Source of the DNA: Ornithodoros turicata | Taxonomy: Eukaryota > Arthropoda > Arachnida > Ixodida > Argasidae | Length of the DNA stretch: 64,000 bases | Assembly (NCBI RefSeq): GCF_037126465.1 | Contig: NC_088204.1 | Coordinates: 72,849,807 to 72,913,806 of the forward strand | Direction of reading: 5' to 3' | Shown: positions 59,490-64,000 of the stretch, one piece after another | Layout: every line of letters starts with the position of its first letter | How positions within the stretch are numbered: position 1 is the stretch's first letter | Translations under genes and position numbers: made by a program | Notes under the pieces: model-generated | Told to the model about the DNA's origin: nothing | Seen by the model: the letters and a program-made list of their open reading frames with translations, nothing else | Databases searched by the model: none

Positions 59490-59630
59490 GAATGTCGACA
59501 CAGTTCCCCCTGAAGTCGGCCCAGGACACATACTAACCTCCTGTACCCCGCTCCTTCCTGTTGTCCTCTCTCCATCTGTCGACGTCTGTACGCCGCTCAT
59601 AGCCATAGTTGCTTCGCGTCGCTAACACAC
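59490..59630 (+). repeat. SINE body/tail remnant
   Basis: GTTCCCCCTGAAGTCGGCCC, then ACATACTAACCTCCTGTAC and GCTCATAGCCATAGTTGCTT match the SINE at 22.92-23.2 kb in inverse orientation. A further scrap (CAGCCATAGTTGCTTCGCGG) lies at 60,209. Confidence 0.65.
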
Positions 59631-59889
59631 ACACAAAAAGACATTCGCAGGGGAAAACACCTGTCAACAGGTGCCGATGTAGAAAGGCTCGTATTAAATT
59701 TGGCGAAGATGGTTCGTACAACAATGTAGTCGGGTAGTCCAGACCGTTGTCCGCAGCAACAGTGAAAAACTGGCCGTAATGGTTTGTCGCATGTGCGTGC
59801 TTGCGAGAACACGTTATAAGCCTGTAACTGGGTGGCTCTCCAAAGTCTGCTGAGCTCTTCTTGCCGGAAGGTCAGATGCAAGTTAACTA

Positions 59890-60085
59890 AGATATGACTC
59901 AGTATCTTACGTATTTAGAAGTATTTAAAAGAATTTACAAAAATAAATATCGAAAAACAGGTATTTAAATGTAATTAAGAATACATATTTTAAGTCTGTA
60001 TTTAAATACAAAATATCAATAGACATATTTATATTTTAAATACTATTTCAGTTACAATGTATTTAAATACTGCCCATCCCTGAGA
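59890..60085. repeat. AAATAC-rich inverted-repeat element
   Basis: Many ATTTAAATAC / GTATTTAAAT motifs in both orientations, ending AAATACTGCCCATCCCTG. Related text recurs at 61,310-61,470 and 61,960-62,120, bounded by ATACTTGTAC / GTACAAGT. Confidence 0.5.
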
Positions 60086-60892
60086 GTGTCCCGCAATTCG
60101 GAATTGAATTTGATCAGCATACCTAATACTGTCGCCTCCTTAATTGTATTGTTTATGATGAGAACCTTCGAAGGTACTTACTGTATTTGACATGCTCGAG
60201 TACAATACAGCCATAGTTGCTTCGCGGCGCAAACGGGGAATTAAAAAAAAAACACCTACAATACATCCTCATAATGTGTTCTCGTCATTTCAAGTGACAA
60301 AGTTCGCGAACGCTTAAGTGAATTTTGCGCGAGTGTAATTTTATCGGCATTTGGATATCGCCACCTGGTGGCCTTCAATATTGACGAAAGCTGGTACAAT
60401 TAGTTCGCGAGTGTGTTTCAATGCGTTCCATGTTGTGAGACAGACTCGGCCTTGGGTACGGTCTGTTCGTTCAGCAATATTTGCAGCGTTATTTTCCAAG
60501 TCTTATCAGCATCAATATTTCGGGATAGCGGTAATTTATCTCTCTATTCTATGGAGGGGTATAATTTCGAACGTTCCATTTTGTTCGACGGCACGAATGG
60601 ATTTCATAATGGCAGCCCCACAAATATTTTCAACGTTGAATGCGCCTTAGCATGTTTATGATTCCAACCATGCAGCGTTCGAGCAACTGCGCACTTTAAC
60701 CGTCGCAGAATGGAAAATGGCTGATGTACACCCTCAGACAAAGATATCACCACCTTCTGTCATTGTTCTCGCAAGTGAAAGTTCTGGAATACAAGACAGC
60801 AGTTACATAGCGCACAGCCTACGTGGCGAATCACTTTCAGTTTGAATCAGTTTGAAGTCAGGGCAAGCGACGTTGTTTAACTACAGAAAATC

Positions 60893-60991
60893 ATGTCGTA
60901 CCCTGTAACCAACACAAAAGAGCTCACCTACAAACAGATGGAAACGGTGACCAAGGCTCGCAACGAGAGCGGAATCCACATCATGTTCACA
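60893..60991 (+). CDS. candidate first exon of an unrelated gene, rhodanese-like at best guess
   Basis: ATG at 60,893 opens 33 codons: MSYPVTNTKELTYKQMETVT, then KARNESGIHIMFT. It ends at a strong GTAAGT donor in phase 0. Composition and codon use look coding, and there is no signal peptide. The pattern ELTYKQM...ARNESGI..MF resembles the start of rhodanese-type sulfurtransferase domains, where an IDVRE motif would follow in the next exon. I could not find that exon before the window end. Treat the family as a guess. Confidence 0.45.
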
Positions 60992-61309
60992 GTAAGTATT
61001 TAATTCTTGGAAGCTTTCTTTATGTGTTGTACATTATACGGGTGAGCATAGGGTTGCTCGTAGTCGACGATAATATTTTTGTAGGTCTGTGCGAACGTTC
61101 ATCTTAAAGCCTTAGGTCAGATTTTCTCTTCAGGAGGTAAGAAAGCTTTGATTGGCTTCGAAATGGGATGATCAGTGATGGAACCAAAATAACAAGAAAA
61201 GTGAACTAACTGTCTCAGACGCCTTTGGTCGCGCGTTCGCTTACCCTGACTGACTGATAGAGTACTCTCCTCATCCAGAAAGATAAAAATGTGCCGTGCT
61301 CGAATCATA

Positions 61310-62120
61310 CTTGTACGTATCTTGAGTACGTACTCAAAATACAGTATTTTAAATACTTTTTCCGGTATTTTGGTACTCTACTCAATACTTTTTGTGAGAA
61401 GTATTTTTAATGTATTTAAAATACTTTTTTCGGTATTTGCTACTCAGTACTCAAAATACTTCCCTTTCTCGTCAAGCCATATCCAGCACGCTTCCCGCCG
61501 TGCCGAGATTTTCAGCTCACTGGAATTTAACCCCCTTTTTCTTCTTTTTCTTTTTTTCGGGAATTCGCGAATCTGTCATTTATCCTCTTGTACAATAGGC
61601 TGGTCCCAAGCCTGGCCCTGCTTGTCAATAGCCAACTTCGTCCGAAACCCGTTCCTATTCATATTGCCAGGTGAATCACCAGGGGATTAGGTACAAGATA
61701 ATCCCGGCATTTATTTCCTTGGTCATCAAAGCAATAAACACGTGCCAGAGGTTGAAAGACCCGAGCCGACATACAGGAGGGATTACGAAGTTTTGGGTCA
61801 GAACATATCAACAAAGTTTACTTGGGTTCACCAAAGTTCACCAAGCATTACTTGACACCATGACGTTGCAAATGAAAGATATGCATGACTGATGAAGTTA
61901 ATTCCTTTCATTTGTAAGCCCACGTTCAGAATACGCGTTTCACTTACTGCTAATACTAAAGTACTTTAAAGAGTATCTTAAATACTTCTTAGAGTATTTA
62001 GTACTCTACTCAAATTACTTTCAGTTTTGAGTATTTTGTACTCTATTTTAAATACTTTTTCTGTGGAGTATTTAGTATCTTATTTTAAATACTTTTGCGC
62101 AGTATTTTGTACAAGTCTGG
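61310..62120. repeat. inverted-repeat element with AGTATTTTGTAC-like arms
   Basis: The left end TCGAATCATACTTGTACGTA and the right end, inverted, TCGAGCCAGACTTGTACAAA. Both arms are filled with AGTATTTAAAATACTTTT motifs. The middle (61,470-61,920) is unrelated, with weak ORFs only. Confidence 0.5.
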
Positions 62121-62519
62121 CTCGAATGACTAAAAGCATTCCAATTAAGGACGAGTCCTTTTCCAGCATGTGTCCACAGCGAGGTTTCTCCGATTATTAG
62201 CGAGTGTTAGTAGCAGTGCAGCTGATTTCCTGTGAAGGCAAATAGGCACATTCACTTATCTCCAGCTCAGCTCCAGCTCAGCTTCGACCTTCATCAGGAA
62301 CAACAAAACCGTATTCATTTCGCGCGTGCTTGCTTTGAATCCCACATCCCACATCATCATAATTCATTCATCTATGTTGTTGTTGTTGCTTTGAATCATA
62401 CTACGCACTGAGACCGCACACGGGTGCTTTAGGTGTAAAATCAGGTCGCGACACAGGTTCTGGATGTGGGTCGTACGACCCACATATAGAAAAGTTGGTT
62501 CTGCATGCACGGAAGTATA

Positions 62520-63406
62520 CAGGGTGTCCCAGAAAACGTGTCATTGAATTATAATAAAAAACTACACCACCTAGAATCGTGCGGTCAACAGCATTTGTTC
62601 TTATTAGGTTTTTGCCACCTCCTAATGTGATGTCTTGTACTCCAAGTCGAATTATGTAGATATTTGCGAACTGAACTCGGAAATTTGCCAAGTAAATGTC
62701 ACTTTTTTACCCCACCAATATGAAGAGCATGCCGAATTCACTCAAACTCATGATAATTCACAGTGATATTCACGAGCTATCCCATCGAAAAAAAAAAAAA
62801 AAAATAGCCGAATATCATGCTTTTCGGAGCACCGGACCATAGCGCGCGATGACTTTTTGAGCGCAATCGCTCTCAGTGCGACGAAAGGAGGTTCCGAAGC
62901 CAGCCCACAGAGTGATAGCAGAAAAAGTAACAGTTCCTAAAATTGGGGGAGGGAAAGCATTATCCCAGCGAAAGTCGGACGTGATAAGCCGTGCCTGTTT
63001 TATATCTTTTTGTGATGTCGGGGAGGGCTGGGTTTCCAACCTCCTTTCGTCGGGCTGACAAAGATTGCGCCGAAAAATTCATCGTGCACTATTCTGTGCG
63101 ACCTCCGTAGAGCATGATGTTCGGCTATTTTTTCCGATGGGATAACTCCTGAATATCCCTGTCAATTATCATTAATTTGACTAAATTATACACGCTCTTC
63201 ACATTGGTGGGGTAAAAAAGTGACCTTTGCTAGGCAAATTTCCGACTTAAGCTCGCAAAAATTTACATAATTAAACTTACGTTACACGACATTCACATAA
63301 GGAGGTGGCAAAAACCCAGGAAGAACAAACGTCATTGACCGCATGACTCTAGGCGGTGCAGTTTTTTTTAATTATAATTCAATGACACGCTTTCTGGGAC
63401 ACCCTG
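62520..63406. mobile_element. foldback mariner-like MITE, copy 2
   Basis: The ends CAGGGTGTCCCAGAAAACG and, inverted, CAGGGTGTCCCAGAAAGCG are flanked by TA on both sides, as for Tc1/mariner elements. The arms of about 350 bp are inverted copies. The length is 887 bp and it is non-coding. Confidence 0.8.
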
Positions 63407-63477
63407 TATATCAGTTTCGAACAGGGTAATCGTCCTGTGAGCAGTGATACACAACCTAGGCACTTAGCCACCAGCAT

Positions 63478-64000
63478 ACAGGGTGGTCCACCAACCGTGA
63501 TACAAACTCATAGTAAAAAACGTAAGCCCTGGAGAGACATGTGGTCAAGGGATTTTTTCTGCCAATAACTTTTGCCATATATTGGTGAGATTTTTAATTC
63601 ATTTCAGTTGACGGAAAGTTAATTTCTTGAATTGAGCTCCGAAATTTTCCAAGGCAACCCACCGTTTTTGCGCAAATGGGCTCCCCGTGGTCATTTTACT
63701 CAGTACAGCACATAGTGCCACCCGTAATGCAATGGCAATTGCCGAAACAAATTCGTGGAAAATCCAAGGTATATACACGGTGTTTCAAAAAACGTGTCGT
63801 TCGGACTTTATAAAAAAAAAAAAAAAAAAACGGGGCGACGGAAAAATACGGGGTAAACGGCACTTGTGTGGCAACCGAATTTGCCATCTTGCAAAAATAT
63901 TTTCATTTCATTTTAATTAAAAGAAGTTGAATTTCTTTAATTGAACTTCAAAATTTCCCAAGTCAGCCTCACGTTTTTTTTTACAGAATTAGAGAGCCTG
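63478..64000. repeat. further mariner-like ends
   Basis: TACAGGGTGGTCCACCAACCG (63,478) and TACACGGTGTTTCAAAAAACG (about 63,774) are left ends of related CAGGGTG elements, apparently nested. The text after the second resembles the foldback arms at 27.8 and 41.7 kb. Both run past or close to the window edge. Confidence 0.5.

Overview
The window looks like nuclear DNA of an arthropod, most probably a hard tick. The genes have introns, TATA boxes and poly(A) signals. The gaps are filled with tRNA-headed SINEs of the tick Ruka type, Penelope-like and LINE retroelement remnants, and many small inverted-repeat DNA transposons. I see nothing bacterial, viral or plasmid-like. The tick assignment is an inference from these repeats and from the defensin-like genes; the species cannot be named from sequence alone.

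The main content is a head-to-tail cluster of nine small secreted cysteine-rich (CS-alpha-beta, defensin-like) genes, all on the minus strand, from the left edge to about 46.05 kb. They are numbered here G0 (cut by the left edge), G1 (1.84-4.49 kb), G2 (6.82-8.29), G3 (12.22-13.50), G4 (23.35-25.12), G5 (26.55-27.72), G6 (31.09-32.64), G7 (37.18-38.26) and G8 (44.08-46.05). I rebuilt each by splicing; simple ORFs miss most of them. The plan is shared. A first exon, usually 37 nt, encodes the start of a signal peptide. In six genes an 18-nt micro-exon adds six residues that complete the signal peptide. A last exon carries the mature protein. All junctions are phase 1, and every complete model gives a whole number of codons.

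G1-G3 are chimeras of a long proline-rich region and a C-terminal six-cysteine domain. G2 and G3 lie on a tandem segmental duplication (about 5.03-9.8 kb and 10.1-16.06 kb) with almost identical promoters, first exons and introns but very different cysteine domains. G4 and G5 have longer acidic N-terminal regions. G6, G7 and G8 are short. The likely role is innate immunity or saliva/haemolymph secretion, by family analogy only.

Right of 46 kb I see no more cluster members. That part is mostly transposons: a Tigger-like element (46.3-47.2), LINE and GIY-YIG remnants (47.7-48.5), a 2.9-kb element with subterminal repeats (49.3-52.1), two foldback mariner-like elements (52.1-53.0 and 62.5-63.4) and a 6-kb interval with 25-bp inverted ends (53.2-59.2). 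One plausible plus-strand first exon of an unrelated gene sits at 60.89-60.99 kb. The largest intact ORF in the window (39.5-41.3 kb) is a Penelope-like reverse transcriptase with a GIY-YIG endonuclease.
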